A stretch of 64,000 nucleotides of DNA from Priestia endophytica DSM 13796 (GCF_900115845.1 NZ_FOXX01000001.1:310001-374000); one strand, 5' to 3'. Shown: positions 17,319-27,522, numbered from the stretch's first letter. The notes: generated by a model not told the origin, from the letters alone. A program made the numbers and translations.

Positions 17319-18379
17319 GTGACTCTCCTTTCTTTAGTCAAATGAGCAAGCACAAGCCTAATCTGAAAATAAGTAATAGAAGATGACACTTCATCTTTGA
17401 TAGGCTTTAATTTATTTGTATTGAGCTTCAAATAGACACGTTTAATTTCTTCTTGTTCATCATTTGTTACGTAGTCTGAGAGGCTAAAATCATCTACAAA
17501 AAGGGCAATTTCAGCTAAATGATCTTCAATCGTACTTTTTTTCAAGCGACGAATTCTCATAATGTCTTCAAATGACTTGTTTCTCTTCATAAGTTCATAT
17601 GTTGCCTTAGCTGACGATGTTAAGGGAAGAACAACATTAAAATCAGTTAATAATCCTTGTAGTAACTTGTACAAATCCTTCTGCTTTTTCAACATATGAA
17701 TGATAAAATGCACCGTTGCTAATTGGCAAAGATGCACATAGTGCTCATCAATATTATACTCTTTCGCAATTTGAACGTTTGTTTCTCCTGCATACTGATA
17801 TCCTGAAAACTGTCGCACAAATATCTCTACATTAAGCTGTGGGGTTTCCTTCAAAATATCTTTTAGTTCTTGAAAGAGTTGATGAGCTAATTCAGTCCGA
17901 TTCTGCCCATTTCGCACAAGAAATTTTTTTAACCATCTTAGCGTTTCTTCATCTCTTGTCACAGGAACAAATTTCTTCTCTTTGTAAACTAAATTCGAAG
18001 CAGTTTGGAAAAGAACAAGAAGACGTTTCCAAAAAGGGTATGTTACATTGGCATACTGCCAGCCGTTCAGTGAAGATGGAAGTTCATTAGTCGTTAACCA
18101 CTTTTGTACATATTCGTGACCTTTTTCTGTAACCTGATAAACATGTTCCCCTTTGGAGATAATAGTCTCTCTTTGAACTAAGGTTGTGATCATACTATCA
18201 AAGGATGGTTTTCTTAAATAAGGAAAAGATTGGAACAAAAAAGATAGACCGTAGATTTGCCCATCTTGGATTGTTTGGGCTGATTTCTTTCCTTTTAATA
18301 AATGATAAACGCCATATATTGTACGCTCTTCTTTTAAGCGTTGAAGACAAAATAACATTACAATATGAAGAGAATTCAT
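17309..18379 (-). CDS. ypbB: YpbB, helix-turn-helix protein linked to RecQ
   Basis: A 356-residue protein, mostly alpha-helical, matching the YpbB family that always precedes the short recQ in Bacillus. A C-terminal winged-helix-like segment (about 255-310) resembles the helix-turn-helix found at the end of RecQ/RQC proteins, so the pair may act together as a split helicase. That role is an inference. AAGGAGAAG is placed about ten bases before the ATG. Confidence 0.75.
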   Translation of the reverse strand: MNSLHIVMLFCLQRLKEERTIYGVYHLLKGKKSAQTIQDGQIYGLSFLFQSFPYLRKPSFDSMITTLVQRETIISKGEHVYQVTEKGHEYVQKWLTTNELPSSLNGWQYANVTYPFWKRLLVLFQTASNLVYKEKKFVPVTRDEETLRWLKKFLVRNGQNRTELAHQLFQELKDILKETPQLNVEIFVRQFSGYQYAGETNVQIAKEYNIDEHYVHLCQLATVHFIIHMLKKQKDLYKLLQGLLTDFNVVLPLTSSAKATYELMKRNKSFEDIMRIRRLKKSTIEDHLAEIALFVDDFSLSDYVTNDEQEEIKRVYLKLNTNKLKPIKDEVSSSITYFQIRLVLAHLTKERRVTWS

Positions 18380-18988
<609 letters not shown>

Positions 18989-19026
18989 AAAAAAGCTCGT
19001 TAGGAATTATCCTAACGAGCTTTTTT
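18989..19026. terminator. Bidirectional terminator between fer and ribU
   Basis: A 17-bp perfect stem (18989-19005 with 19010-19026, loop ATTA), with A- and T-runs at the ends. The ribU stop codon touches the T-run. Confidence 0.92.
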
Positions 19027-19622
19027 TATTTTGAAACAGATGTTGAAGGATGAATAGAGCGTTTTGCAATCCAAGTGTGCATTTTAGCATACATAAGACC
19101 AAACAGAACTCCGACAATAGCACCTTTAACAATGTTGAATGGGAAGATAGCCGTTGTAACTGTTGCATAAAGCATTTTATCTGACATCGCTGGTGCTTGT
19201 AAAAACCATGTGTAAGCCGGTAAAATAACATAATAATTAAGAATGCTCATAACAATTGAAGTTAAAATAGTTCCTACTGCAAGACCGAGCGTAATGCTTT
19301 TACGGTTGCGAAACTTGCGAAACATGAGCGCAACGGGCACTATATATAAAACTCCAGCGATAAAATTAGCAAGCGATCCAACTGGAACACCTGTCATGCT
19401 TCCTTGAACAGCATAATACAGGAAGTTTTTAATTGCTTCAACTGCAATTCCCGCTAGCGGTCCAAAAACAATTGCTGCAATAAGAGCAGGAAGCTCACTG
19501 AAGTCAATAAGCAAAAAGCTTGGGAAAATAGGGATAGGAAAATTAAGCATCATCAATACATAAGCAATACTGCTCAGCATTCCTATCGCAACGAATTTTT
19601 GAGTCTTTTTATTTTTGTTCAT
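19026..19622 (-). CDS. ribU: Riboflavin transporter, ECF-type substrate-binding subunit
   Basis: A 198-residue membrane protein with five to six helices (RibU/FmnP, YpaA in B. subtilis) that takes up riboflavin with the shared ECF energising module (EcfAA'T, not in this window). The FMN riboswitch in its leader supports the function. The start is the ATG at 19620-19622 (MNKNKKTQK) with AAGGAG upstream; an upstream in-frame ATG at 19682 lies within the terminator hairpin region of the leader and is not used. Confidence 0.92.
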   Translation of the reverse strand: MNKNKKTQKFVAIGMLSSIAYVLMMLNFPIPIFPSFLLIDFSELPALIAAIVFGPLAGIAVEAIKNFLYYAVQGSMTGVPVGSLANFIAGVLYIVPVALMFRKFRNRKSITLGLAVGTILTSIVMSILNYYVILPAYTWFLQAPAMSDKMLYATVTTAIFPFNIVKGAIVGVLFGLMYAKMHTWIAKRSIHPSTSVSK

Positions 19623-19685
19623 AATCCTCTCTCCTTCTTTGCGATCCATCTCAAAGAAGAAAGGCTCTTGTATTAAACGCAAATA

Positions 19686-19713
19686 AACTCCTTCATAAAT
19701 AACTGAAGGAGTT
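19686..19713 (-). terminator. Riboswitch-controlled terminator hairpin
   Basis: A 10-bp perfect stem (19686-19695 with 19704-19713) lies between the FMN aptamer and ribU, followed by TTTATTTG. The T-run is imperfect. Between it and the aptamer, two copies of AAACGTTTA-like sequence could form the alternative structure. Confidence 0.6.
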
Positions 19714-19769
19714 AGCAGAGCTCGTTTAATAAACGTTTAGCCATTAAAAAGTTAAACGTTTGAACCTCC

Positions 19770-19882
19770 ACCTTCTCCCTTCCAGACTGTACTGTCGGCT
19801 TTGGAATTTCACCAAATCCTGCTTTCAATGAAAGCTCGCGGGCTATAACCGCCGGTCGGGAATTTCACCCTGCCCCGAAGAT
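19770..19882 (-). promoter_or_regulatory. FMN riboswitch (RFN element)
   Basis: The minus strand carries the conserved RFN blocks in order: ATCTTCGGGGCAGGGTGAAA, TTCCCGACCGGCGGT, TATAGCCCGCGAGC, TTTGGTGAAATTCC, AAAGCCGACAGT and AGTCTGGA...GAAGGT. The closing P1 stem is ATCTTC (19877-19882) with GAAGGT (19770-19775). FMN binding lowers expression of ribU. Confidence 0.97.
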
Positions 19883-19905
19883 GAACCATATGTGATTTTA
19901 TGTTC

Positions 19906-19934
19906 ATTATAACTTTTCTCGAATTAAAAGTAAA
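19906..19934 (-). promoter_or_regulatory. Sigma-A promoter of the riboswitch-ribU transcript
   Basis: Minus strand TTTACT (19929-19934), 17-base spacer, TATAAT (19906-19911), placing the start of transcription shortly upstream of the aptamer. Confidence 0.7.
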
Positions 19935-19959
19935 TTATAAAAACCTTTTTCCTTTCCTT

Positions 19960-19998
19960 AGCAATAAAAGATCTCCTTTTAGGAGACCTTTTATTGCT
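19960..19998 (-). terminator. Terminator overlapping the end of the M23 peptidase gene
   Basis: An 18-bp stem with one mismatch (19960-19977 with 19981-19998). The stop codon of the peptidase gene (19991-19993) is inside the stem. Confidence 0.75.
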
Positions 19999-20680
19999 GA
20001 ACGATAAGCTTTTCTCCAGCATAAATCGTTGTTTCATCTAAGTTGTTCCATGCTTGTAAAGTTGAAACTGATACACCGTATTTCTCAGCAATATTTGATA
20101 ACGTGTCCCCTTTTTGAACAGTTGTTTTCACTTTCCCATCATTTGTTGTCTCTCCATAAACAGACTGAAAAACTTCCCTTATAACTCCCCCTCTTAAATA
20201 AGCATAAAGCTTTTCTTCATCAAGAAGAGGAAGAGGATCAACGGCGTTTGTTTTATGTTCATTCCAATTTCCTTTATGTACTTCAAAATGCAGATGACTT
20301 CCCGAAGAACGACCTGTACTTCCAACTTCACCAATTATTTGACCTTTTCTAACTGTGTCACCTTGCTTTACCAGACGCTTGTGCAAATGAGCGTATACTG
20401 CTTCGTATCCATTGTTTTGTTTAATAAAAACAACGTTTCCATATGTTGAGGAAGGGTAGGATTTCGTCACTTTACCGTCTGCAACTGTTTCAACATTTGT
20501 TCCAATAGGAGCTGCAATATCAATGCCATAATGCTTAGCATGACGTGTGCCAAATAAGTCTGTTAATATTCCCTCAGTTGGCCAAATCCACTGTTCGGCT
20601 TCTTCAGCATTTCCCTGTACAGACCCGCTTCCAACTATAAAAGCGACTATTGTTACAATTCCAAATATGCGTGCTTTCAT
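19991..20680 (-). CDS. Secreted M23 endopeptidase with LysM domain
   Basis: A 229-residue cell-wall hydrolase. A signal peptide (about 1-25, cleavage near NAEEAEQ) precedes an M23 (LytM-type) zinc peptidase domain (about 35-150): H50-x3-D54 and H131 are the metal ligands, H98 and H129 the catalytic His. A LysM peptidoglycan-binding domain follows (about 185-228, TVQKGDTLSNIAEKYGVS). It resembles L-Ala-D-Glu or D,D-endopeptidases such as LytH and SpoIIQ-type proteins, but the LysM is C-terminal. It lies right after sigX where B. subtilis has rsiX. Exact bond cut is not known. Confidence 0.85.
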   Translation of the reverse strand: MKARIFGIVTIVAFIVGSGSVQGNAEEAEQWIWPTEGILTDLFGTRHAKHYGIDIAAPIGTNVETVADGKVTKSYPSSTYGNVVFIKQNNGYEAVYAHLHKRLVKQGDTVRKGQIIGEVGSTGRSSGSHLHFEVHKGNWNEHKTNAVDPLPLLDEEKLYAYLRGGVIREVFQSVYGETTNDGKVKTTVQKGDTLSNIAEKYGVSVSTLQAWNNLDETTIYAGEKLIVQQ

Positions 20681-20800
20681 CGCTGTAGTTCCTCCTAAAA
20701 AACATGTTTAGTCCCTGCCTTAAACTGTGCCTACCATTTTAAGACATCTCCCATATACTTTACGATTTTTAAGAGTTTTATCCAGAAAAATGTTAAAAAG

Positions 20801-21361
20801 TTAATGTTGTACATTATACTTTCTTGACTGTATTTCACGATTACATTTACGCTTTCTTCCTCCACTCATTTCCGCCCTTAACGCTTTAATGGCTCGATGC
20901 TGCGTTGTTTTCACTTTACTTTCTGACCACCCTAAAAAATGGGCAGTCTGTCCAACAGATAATCCACGAATAAAACGACAAAGTAAAACAAGCTGAAAAT
21001 CATTTTTGCACGTGCTGAGCCTTTCATACAGCTGCTGTATCTCTTCCTTGATGAGGGTATGTTCTTCTGGAGAAGGAGATTCTTCATAACAAATGTGCTT
21101 CCGCCAACTTGATAAAAGACGACACTCTTTTAAACCTTTTTCTTTTCTAAAATAGTCTATTGCAATATTTTTAGCAATTGCAAAAAGCCATGTCTTTTCA
21201 CTACAGTTTCCTTCAAATTTACTACATGATTTCAAAACACGTATGTACACTTCCTGTGCTAAATCTTCTGCTTTCTCTCGATTTTTAACTGTATATACTA
21301 AAAATTGAAGTAAATCTTGATGATATGTTATATATAGCCGCTCAAGTACAGTGTTCATCAT
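20801..21361 (-). CDS. sigX: ECF sigma factor SigX
   Basis: A 186-residue extracytoplasmic-function sigma factor. Region 2 spans about 8-75 (YHQDLLQFLVYTVKNREKAEDLAQEVYIRVL, then KTWLFAIAKNIAIDYFRKEK), and region 4 about 115-170 (LLCRFIRGLSVGQTAHFLGWSESKVKTTQHRAIKALR), closely matching SigX. SigX controls envelope-modifying genes and resistance to cationic peptides in B. subtilis. The gene sits after resE as in B. subtilis, but the anti-sigma gene rsiX, which should follow, is absent. The C-terminal tail is short and basic. The start follows GGAGG at seven bases. Confidence 0.88.
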   Translation of the reverse strand: MMNTVLERLYITYHQDLLQFLVYTVKNREKAEDLAQEVYIRVLKSCSKFEGNCSEKTWLFAIAKNIAIDYFRKEKGLKECRLLSSWRKHICYEESPSPEEHTLIKEEIQQLYERLSTCKNDFQLVLLCRFIRGLSVGQTAHFLGWSESKVKTTQHRAIKALRAEMSGGRKRKCNREIQSRKYNVQH

Positions 21362-21442
21362 CTATCCCCCTCCCCTATGCTTTCTAAAAGGGTTAAAATA
21401 CTAATAAATGGTAATTTAACTTTACCTAAATGAAAAGAAAAA

Positions 21443-21471
21443 AGCTAGAAAAAGATGGCTCTTTTCTAGCT
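21443..21471 (-). terminator. Terminator of resD-resE
   Basis: A 10-bp stem (21443-21452 with 21462-21471), T-rich on the minus strand, lying between resE and sigX, so sigX is likely transcribed separately. Confidence 0.8.
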
Positions 21472-21481
21472 TTTTTTCTTT

Positions 21482-23248
21482 CTATTGTGGCAGTCGAATT
21501 GAAAACGTTGTGCCTTTTCCTAACGTACTATGAACTCGAATTGTTCCCTCATGAGCCTCAACAATATTTTTAGCAATCGCAAGTCCAAGACCAGTTCCTG
21601 CTTTTCCTCTTGTTCTTGCTTTGTCGCCTTTATAAAAACGTTCAAAAACAAATGGCAAATCTTCTTCAGCAATACCCGCTCCTGTGTCCTGTACTTTAAG
21701 AGAAAGGGCACTAGGTAAACTTTCGACTTCTAATGTTACAGCTCCTTCTCCCTGCGTATGACGAATAGCATTATCAATAAGATTTGTTAAAACTTGCTCT
21801 AGCTTGTCCGCATCCATTTTCACTTCTTGTCTTTGAAGTGATTCTAACAATAAATGAAGCTCAATATTCTCTTCTTTTGCAACACCTTGAAACTTCCGAA
21901 GCACTCGTTCTGTAAATGATTCAATGTCTACTTCATCAATTGAAAGTCTAATATGACCCGCTTCCATTCTTGCTAAATCTAACAGTTCATTTACAAGACG
22001 ACCCATCCTTAATGATTCATCATGAATAACTTTTGCAATTTCTTTCATTTCTTCTTCTGTTGAAGCAATATCATCAACAATTGCTTCACTGTAGCCTTGC
22101 AGCATTGATATAGGTGTTCTTAATTCATGCGAAACATTAGCAACAAAATCTTGACGAAGCTTATCAAGTCTGCGCTCTTCTGTCATATCCCTGATAACAG
22201 CAACAGCTCCACGTATTTTTGTTTGATTATACAGCGGAGACATTAGGATAACCCATGTTCTTCCTTGTACTGTCATCTCAGTTACTTGCTCCTGCTCTGT
22301 TTGAACAACTTCTTCTAACAAACGCTGCACTTTTGATGAAAGACCTGATGCATTTGTAATATCAATTTTTTGTTCATAGAGAGAAGCTTGCAAAAACTGT
22401 TCGGCAGGTGGATTTGTAATAAGAATAGTGCCATTTCGGCTAAATGTAATAACTCCATCTGCCATACTGCTTAAAATACTTGAAAGCTGTTCTTTTTCTT
22501 GATTCAATGCATTTAAATTATATTTAAGCTGACGCCCCATTTGATTGAAAGCAATAGCGAGCTCTCCAATTTCGTCATACGTTAAAATAGGAACTTTTGT
22601 ATCAAAGTTTCCTTTCGTTACTTCAAATGCAGCTTGTTTCATTTTACGAAGGGGAGCTGTAATTCTTGTAGAAAGGAAGAAGGCAAAAATTGTCGTTAAA
22701 ATAATAGCAATCCCAGCTGCTAAAAGAATAAATTTTGTTGTTTGACGAGAAGGCTCTTGGAGATAAGAAAGAGGCTGATATAAATATACGGCTCCTTTCT
22801 CTCCAGAAGACATTGTAAACGGCATTGAAACGATATAGATTTGATCTGATTGCCCTTCTTTCGAAAGGTTTAGGGTTGTTTCTTTCTTCCGCATCTCTGT
22901 TCCATTTGCACTGTTTTTGAAATAGCTGTCTTCTTTTAAGAATTTCTCAATTTGCTTTTTGTCTTCTCGAATATTCGGTGAAAAGCTATATTCATTTCCT
23001 TTTTGTACGATAATATTTGCATCATCAATGAGATTCCATGTTGCCTTTAAAGCTAAATCTCCATCTTTCATTTCTTCTACAAAATGAGCAACTTGCTTGC
23101 TTGTACTGTTCAAATCCTCTTCGGCTTGATCAACAATATAGTTTTCGAAAAACTCAAGAAGTAAAATGGTTAGAATGAATAAAACGACAGAAAGAAGCAG
23201 AATGATTGTAATCCAAAGCTTCCCTACAACACTTCGCCAAAGTCTCAT
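21482..23248 (-). CDS. resE: Sensor histidine kinase ResE
   Basis: A 588-residue membrane kinase that with ResD controls aerobic and anaerobic respiration. Two membrane helices (about 10-32 and 172-193) flank an extracellular sensor region; HAMP (194-245), PAS (about 255-350), HisKA with the phospho-accepting H374 in NVSHELRTPI, and a HATPase_c domain (about 470-588) with DTGAGI and GTGLGLAI motifs follow. Its ATG overlaps the resD stop (ATGA). Confidence 0.93.
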   Translation of the reverse strand: MRLWRSVVGKLWITIILLLSVVLFILTILLLEFFENYIVDQAEEDLNSTSKQVAHFVEEMKDGDLALKATWNLIDDANIIVQKGNEYSFSPNIREDKKQIEKFLKEDSYFKNSANGTEMRKKETTLNLSKEGQSDQIYIVSMPFTMSSGEKGAVYLYQPLSYLQEPSRQTTKFILLAAGIAIILTTIFAFFLSTRITAPLRKMKQAAFEVTKGNFDTKVPILTYDEIGELAIAFNQMGRQLKYNLNALNQEKEQLSSILSSMADGVITFSRNGTILITNPPAEQFLQASLYEQKIDITNASGLSSKVQRLLEEVVQTEQEQVTEMTVQGRTWVILMSPLYNQTKIRGAVAVIRDMTEERRLDKLRQDFVANVSHELRTPISMLQGYSEAIVDDIASTEEEMKEIAKVIHDESLRMGRLVNELLDLARMEAGHIRLSIDEVDIESFTERVLRKFQGVAKEENIELHLLLESLQRQEVKMDADKLEQVLTNLIDNAIRHTQGEGAVTLEVESLPSALSLKVQDTGAGIAEEDLPFVFERFYKGDKARTRGKAGTGLGLAIAKNIVEAHEGTIRVHSTLGKGTTFSIRLPQ

Positions 23249-23961
23249 TCATTGCCAACCTCAAACTTGTAGCCAACTCCCCATACCGTCACAATCATAC
23301 TTGCTGCCTTTTCTGATTTTCGGTTCAATTTTTCACGGAGTCTCTTCACATGTGTATCAACCGTTCTTAAATCTCCAAAAAAGTCATAATGCCATACTTC
23401 ACGAAGAAGATGCTCCCGATCGTATACTTTGTCTGGAGATTTAGCGAGGAAACAAAGAAGCTCGTATTCTTTTGGTGTTAAGCTTACTTCTTTTCCTTCA
23501 GCTGTAACCCGATGGGCATCATTATCAATTGTAAGGTGTGGGAATACAAGCAAGTCTTTTGCTTTTGTTTCCGTTGTTAAATATGACGTTTGAGATGAGC
23601 GGCGCAGAAGAGCTTTTACGCGAAGTACAACTTCACGTGGACTAAATGGTTTTACAATATAGTCATCTGCTCCAATTTCAAATCCTTGAACCCGGTTTGC
23701 TTCTTCCCCTTTAGCTGTTAGCATTGCAATTGGTGTAGATTTTTTCTCTCTTATAATTCTGCATACTTCAAGTCCATCTTTTCCAGGCATCATAATATCA
23801 AGCAAAATCATGTCATAGTCTGTCTCAAGCGCTTTTGCTACTGCATCATCCCCATTTGAAGCTTCATCAATAGCATATCCTTCACGCTCTAGGTACATTT
23901 TCAATAGTCTTCTAATTCTTTCTTCATCATCTACGATTAAAATTCGTGCAGCTACGTCCAT
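23245..23961 (-). CDS. resD: Response regulator ResD
   Basis: A 238-residue OmpR/PhoB-type regulator. The receiver domain (1-120) shows D11-D12, phosphoacceptor D55 (MILLDIMMPG) and the conserved Lys in DDYIVKPFSP; the C-terminal winged helix (about 140-235) has the RTVDTHVKRLREKL recognition segment. In B. subtilis ResD activates resA, ctaA, fnr, nasDEF and hmp. The ATG has TAGGAGGT upstream. Confidence 0.94.
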   Translation of the reverse strand: MDVAARILIVDDEERIRRLLKMYLEREGYAIDEASNGDDAVAKALETDYDMILLDIMMPGKDGLEVCRIIREKKSTPIAMLTAKGEEANRVQGFEIGADDYIVKPFSPREVVLRVKALLRRSSQTSYLTTETKAKDLLVFPHLTIDNDAHRVTAEGKEVSLTPKEYELLCFLAKSPDKVYDREHLLREVWHYDFFGDLRTVDTHVKRLREKLNRKSEKAASMIVTVWGVGYKFEVGNE

Positions 23962-24028
23962 TTTCTTACCTCCTAGTTTCTCTTATGTACGACTTATTAT
24001 CGTTTATTGTACTCCTAGATTCATCCCT

Positions 24029-24058
24029 ATCATACGTTTTTATGTCCTTTCTCTGCAA
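24029..24058 (-). promoter_or_regulatory. Sigma-A promoter of resD-resE
   Basis: Minus strand TTGCAG (24053-24058), 18-base spacer, TATGAT (24029-24034), right after the resC terminator. Confidence 0.5.
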
Positions 24059-24066
24059 TTGAAAAA

Positions 24067-24084
24067 CCTTCACAGCTGTGAAGG
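24067..24084 (-). terminator. Terminator of resABC
   Basis: A perfect 18-bp palindrome (CCTTCACAG / CTGTGAAGG) followed by TTTTTC on the minus strand, directly after the resC stop. Confidence 0.75.
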
Positions 24085-24085
24085 C

Positions 24086-25270
24086 TTAAGCATATGAATG
24101 AAGCCCTGCTAAAATTAAGTTAACAGCAATAAGGTTAAACATAATAATGGCAAAGCCTATAACAGCAAGCCATGCTGATTTTTCACCATGCCATCCTTTT
24201 GAAAGACGGAGATGTAAAAACGCTGCATAAAAGAGCCATGTAATGAGAGCCCAAACTTCCTTTGGATCCCATCCCCAAAATCTTGTCCACGCTATTTGAG
24301 CCCATATCATCGCGAAAATAAGAGCACCAAGAGTGAATATTGGAAACCCAATTGCTACAGAACGGTAGCTAATTTCATCTACTAACTCCGAGTTTGCATT
24401 TCGTACAAGCGGTTTTAAAGCTTCTCCAAGCCTTCTACGTAAAACCAATCGTAATACTACGTAGAGAATCAAGCCGCCAATGATGGACCAAATGCATGTA
24501 TTAAGTTTAGCTGCATTAATAAGTGCAGGCACTTCTACAAATGGGCTCAATTTTCCTCCTGTTACAAGCTCGTGTTCGTTTGGTCCAACAAGTGCTGGAA
24601 GATGATACACTGCTTCTGCTTTCTCACCATGCTTATCAACCCATGAAAACGTTGCTTCATAATCCGCAATTCGAAAAGATGAGGTAATAATGACGAATGC
24701 AAGTGTTGTAACAAGGCTATACAACACAACTTCAAGCCAAAACGTCCTCTTCCCTTTTTTAGTTTGATCAACTTCCTTAATTAAATAGATAAGCCCTGCT
24801 GCAAAGCTAACGGCTAAGATGGCTTGACCAAGCGCTGTTGTTGTAACATGAATATAAAGCCAGTGACTTTGCAACGCGGGAATAAGAGGTGAAATATCCC
24901 GTGGGAACATGCTTGCATAAGCAATGAGCAAAAGGGCGATAGGAAGGGTAAAAACCCCAAGTGAACTTAATCTATACATAAAGTATAGCAAAATAAATGC
25001 CCCAACAAGCATAAGTGAGAAAAACGTCATAAATTCGAATAAATTACTCACAGGAACGTGTCCTGCTGCAATCCATCGGGTGACAAAATAACCTGCTTGT
25101 GCGACAAATCCTACAATCGCTAACGAAATACCAAATGTTGTAAATTTATTTTTTCCATTGTTGCGCTCTACTTTTTTTGATCTGATAGCTCCCCCGAAAA
25201 AAAGCGTTGCAATTAAGTAGACGATAAAAGCTGTATAAAGTAAGTTTCCACTTAAACTAACTAAGTTCAT
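24086..25270 (-). CDS. resC: Cytochrome c biogenesis protein ResC (CcsA/CcsB family)
   Basis: A 394-residue polytopic membrane protein of the CcsA family, which with ResB moves and attaches haem to apocytochrome c (system II). The tryptophan-rich WWD-like signature is visible as [18 protein letters not shown] at about 320-337, with conserved His residues on flanking helices for haem binding. About eight to nine helices. It overlaps resB by ATGA, so the two subunits are coupled. Confidence 0.92.
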   Translation of the reverse strand: MNLVSLSGNLLYTAFIVYLIATLFFGGAIRSKKVERNNGKNKFTTFGISLAIVGFVAQAGYFVTRWIAAGHVPVSNLFEFMTFFSLMLVGAFILLYFMYRLSSLGVFTLPIALLLIAYASMFPRDISPLIPALQSHWLYIHVTTTALGQAILAVSFAAGLIYLIKEVDQTKKGKRTFWLEVVLYSLVTTLAFVIITSSFRIADYEATFSWVDKHGEKAEAVYHLPALVGPNEHELVTGGKLSPFVEVPALINAAKLNTCIWSIIGGLILYVVLRLVLRRRLGEALKPLVRNANSELVDEISYRSVAIGFPIFTLGALIFAMIWAQIAWTRFWGWDPKEVWALITWLFYAAFLHLRLSKGWHGEKSAWLAVIGFAIIMFNLIAVNLILAGLHSYA

Positions 25271-26892
25271 GCTTTATCCCCTCCCTTTTTCTTTTCTTGC
25301 TGATCCTCTGGCATCACAATTGCTGTTCCTTCTATTACTTTTACAAGCTCTCGTTTTAGTCCAAACCAGTTTTTGTTTGTATGACTTGCCATAAATAACC
25401 CTTGAGCTGTATGTCGGACCCAAATACGACGATGATTCCAATACATACCTTGAATAACTCCAATCATAAAGATTAATCCACCTAGTCCTAGTATCCAAAG
25501 GGTAGAGTCTTTATGAACAGTAAGCCCTGTCACATTTTTCGTATCAATTCCTGCAAACGTCATCTTATACTTATTCTCTCCTAGAGGTTCGACATTTTGT
25601 CTAATGGCTACAAAACTTGTTTCTCCCTCCTGCCGATCTGGGGTAAACATTTTAAATACAAAAGCCGGATTTGAAGGAGTTTTCGTTTTTGTATCAGGAT
25701 TTCCTTCTTCATTAAAATAAAAATCAGGAAAATAGCTTAAAATCTCCACTCTATAGCCCTGTTTTAGCTCATACGTATCTTTTGGATTATGTAAATCAAT
25801 GGAGATTGTTCCAAAGCTTTCTCCACTTTGTTTGTCGTCTAACGATAACTTCATTTCACTTAGCTCATTTAACCGGTAATCAACTTGATAAACAGCATAT
25901 CCATCAAATTTTAAAGGCTCATTCACTTTGATAGGAAAGTCTTTTTGTTTTACAAGTTTCTGATCTTCTCCCGCAATCTTCCCTTCTTGCCCTTTATAAA
26001 GGGTTACGTCTGTTTGATAGTTTTTAGCTACCGCTCCAACGCGATCGATTGTTTTTTGAAATACTTCATCAGAATCTTTTCCATACTCCTCATAGATAAA
26101 TTGATTATTTTCCAAAAAATATTCCCCATTTGTACCGGGAATGGCCTTTGTTTCTCCTTCACGAAGCCACATTGTTTTATCAATATACATCCCTGGAACA
26201 ACCCTAAGCATTGCTCCAATAAGAAAGATAATAAGTCCAATGTGATTAACATAAGGACCCCACCTTGAAAAACGCCCTTTCTCACCTAACAAGTTGCCTT
26301 CTTCTTTTTTAACCCTGTATCCTCTCTTTTTTAACCGTTCTTCTACCTTATTAATATCAGATTCTAGCGGATTTTCGGTTACGCTAAAAAAACGCTGTCT
26401 TTGTAAAAAAGATTCATGTCGGGTGACAAGCTGCTTTTTCAATGCTCGATGAAGGGGAATAACTCGGTCTAGACTACAGATAACAAGGGAAATCCCAATC
26501 GAAGCAATAAGAAGTAGATACCACCATGAGCTGTATAAATTGTGAAAACCAAGCTGATAGTAAAGAGCACCAAGTGTTCCGTATTGTTCTTCATAATAAG
26601 TCGAAGGATCTGCATTAATCGGAATGTACGCTTCCTGAGGATAAATCGTTCCAAAAGCTGAGGCAATAAGAGTTAAAACAATAAGCCATATTCCTACTTT
26701 CACAGACGAGAAGAAGTTCCAAATATGATCAATTACTGTTTTGTTATACGTCTGCGATCTTCTCGCACTTCCTTCATACCGCATATCTAACAGCTTTTTA
26801 GAATTTTCGCCATTTGTTGGTTTTCCACATGCTTCACATAAAATTGTTCCGTGTGGATTCACATGGCCACATTCACATTTCACTTCTTTCAT
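25267..26892 (-). CDS. resB: Cytochrome c biogenesis protein ResB (Ccs1)
   Basis: A 541-residue partner of ResC in the system II haem-transfer complex. It starts with a small zinc-ribbon-like motif (C5-x-C7 ... C19-x2-C22), then three membrane helices near 60-85, 125-145 and 215-235, a large extracytoplasmic domain, and a last helix near 475. The family is known to be essential in B. subtilis. Twelve bases separate it from resA. Confidence 0.92.
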   Translation of the reverse strand: MKEVKCECGHVNPHGTILCEACGKPTNGENSKKLLDMRYEGSARRSQTYNKTVIDHIWNFFSSVKVGIWLIVLTLIASAFGTIYPQEAYIPINADPSTYYEEQYGTLGALYYQLGFHNLYSSWWYLLLIASIGISLVICSLDRVIPLHRALKKQLVTRHESFLQRQRFFSVTENPLESDINKVEERLKKRGYRVKKEEGNLLGEKGRFSRWGPYVNHIGLIIFLIGAMLRVVPGMYIDKTMWLREGETKAIPGTNGEYFLENNQFIYEEYGKDSDEVFQKTIDRVGAVAKNYQTDVTLYKGQEGKIAGEDQKLVKQKDFPIKVNEPLKFDGYAVYQVDYRLNELSEMKLSLDDKQSGESFGTISIDLHNPKDTYELKQGYRVEILSYFPDFYFNEEGNPDTKTKTPSNPAFVFKMFTPDRQEGETSFVAIRQNVEPLGENKYKMTFAGIDTKNVTGLTVHKDSTLWILGLGGLIFMIGVIQGMYWNHRRIWVRHTAQGLFMASHTNKNWFGLKRELVKVIEGTAIVMPEDQQEKKKGGDKA

Positions 26893-26904
26893 GTTTCAAA
26901 CCTC

Positions 26905-27432
26905 CTATGGCTTTATGTTATCCATATATTCCTTGATTTTTTGTTCATCAAGTCCACCTTCAAAAATCTCAACAATCTCCCCTTTAGAATCTATTAAAAT
27001 AGTTGTGGGCAAAGGACCAATGTCATATGCGGTCTGCACTTCTCCACCATCATCAATCATCACAGGGAATGTAAGGCCGTAACTTTTCGAAAACCGATTA
27101 ACAGCAAGCTCAGTCTCATCTGCATTTACAGCTAGAATTTCGACTCCTTTGTCTTTAAACTGTTCATACTGATTTTGCATCACGGGCATTTCTTTTGCAC
27201 AAGGCTTGCACCACGTTCCCCAAAAATTTAAGAAAACGCCTTTTCCTTCATAATCTGAAAGCTTATGCTTTTCTCCGTTTAAATCTTCTAGTACAAAGTC
27301 AGGCGCTTTTTCCCCAACCACAACTTTCTCTTTTTCAGCAAAAAATTGAGCGTACATTGTATAGCCAACAGCGCTAAACAAGATGGACAAAATAATCGTT
27401 CGAACGAGGAGACGTCTTTTTTTCTTTTTCAT
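26905..27432 (-). CDS. resA: Thiol-disulfide oxidoreductase ResA
   Basis: A 175-residue membrane-anchored thioredoxin-like protein that reduces the CXXC of apocytochrome c before haem attachment. A positively charged start and one membrane helix (11-28) precede the thioredoxin domain. The active site is C75-K76-P77-C78, whereas B. subtilis ResA has CEPC, so the acidic residue between the cysteines is replaced by a basic one. It is the first gene of the resA-resB-resC cluster. Confidence 0.92.
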   Translation of the reverse strand: MKKKKRRLLVRTIILSILFSAVGYTMYAQFFAEKEKVVVGEKAPDFVLEDLNGEKHKLSDYEGKGVFLNFWGTWCKPCAKEMPVMQNQYEQFKDKGVEILAVNADETELAVNRFSKSYGLTFPVMIDDGGEVQTAYDIGPLPTTILIDSKGEIVEIFEGGLDEQKIKEYMDNIKP

Positions 27433-27474
27433 AAAATCCCCCTTTACATCGATAAGTTATCCGCTTACATATGT

Positions 27475-27506
27475 TCCTTTCACCATACTTTAGTATGGTG
27501 AAAGGA
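27475..27506 (-). repeat. Inverted repeat between rluB and resA without a T-run
   Basis: A 14-bp perfect inverted repeat (27475-27488 with 27493-27506, loop TTTA) lies just after the rluB stop. No T-run follows on either strand, so it does not look like a simple intrinsic terminator. It may be an mRNA-stability or processing hairpin ahead of resA, or a protein-binding site. Confidence 0.6.
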
Positions 27507-27522
27507 GCATGAAGCAGTTGCT

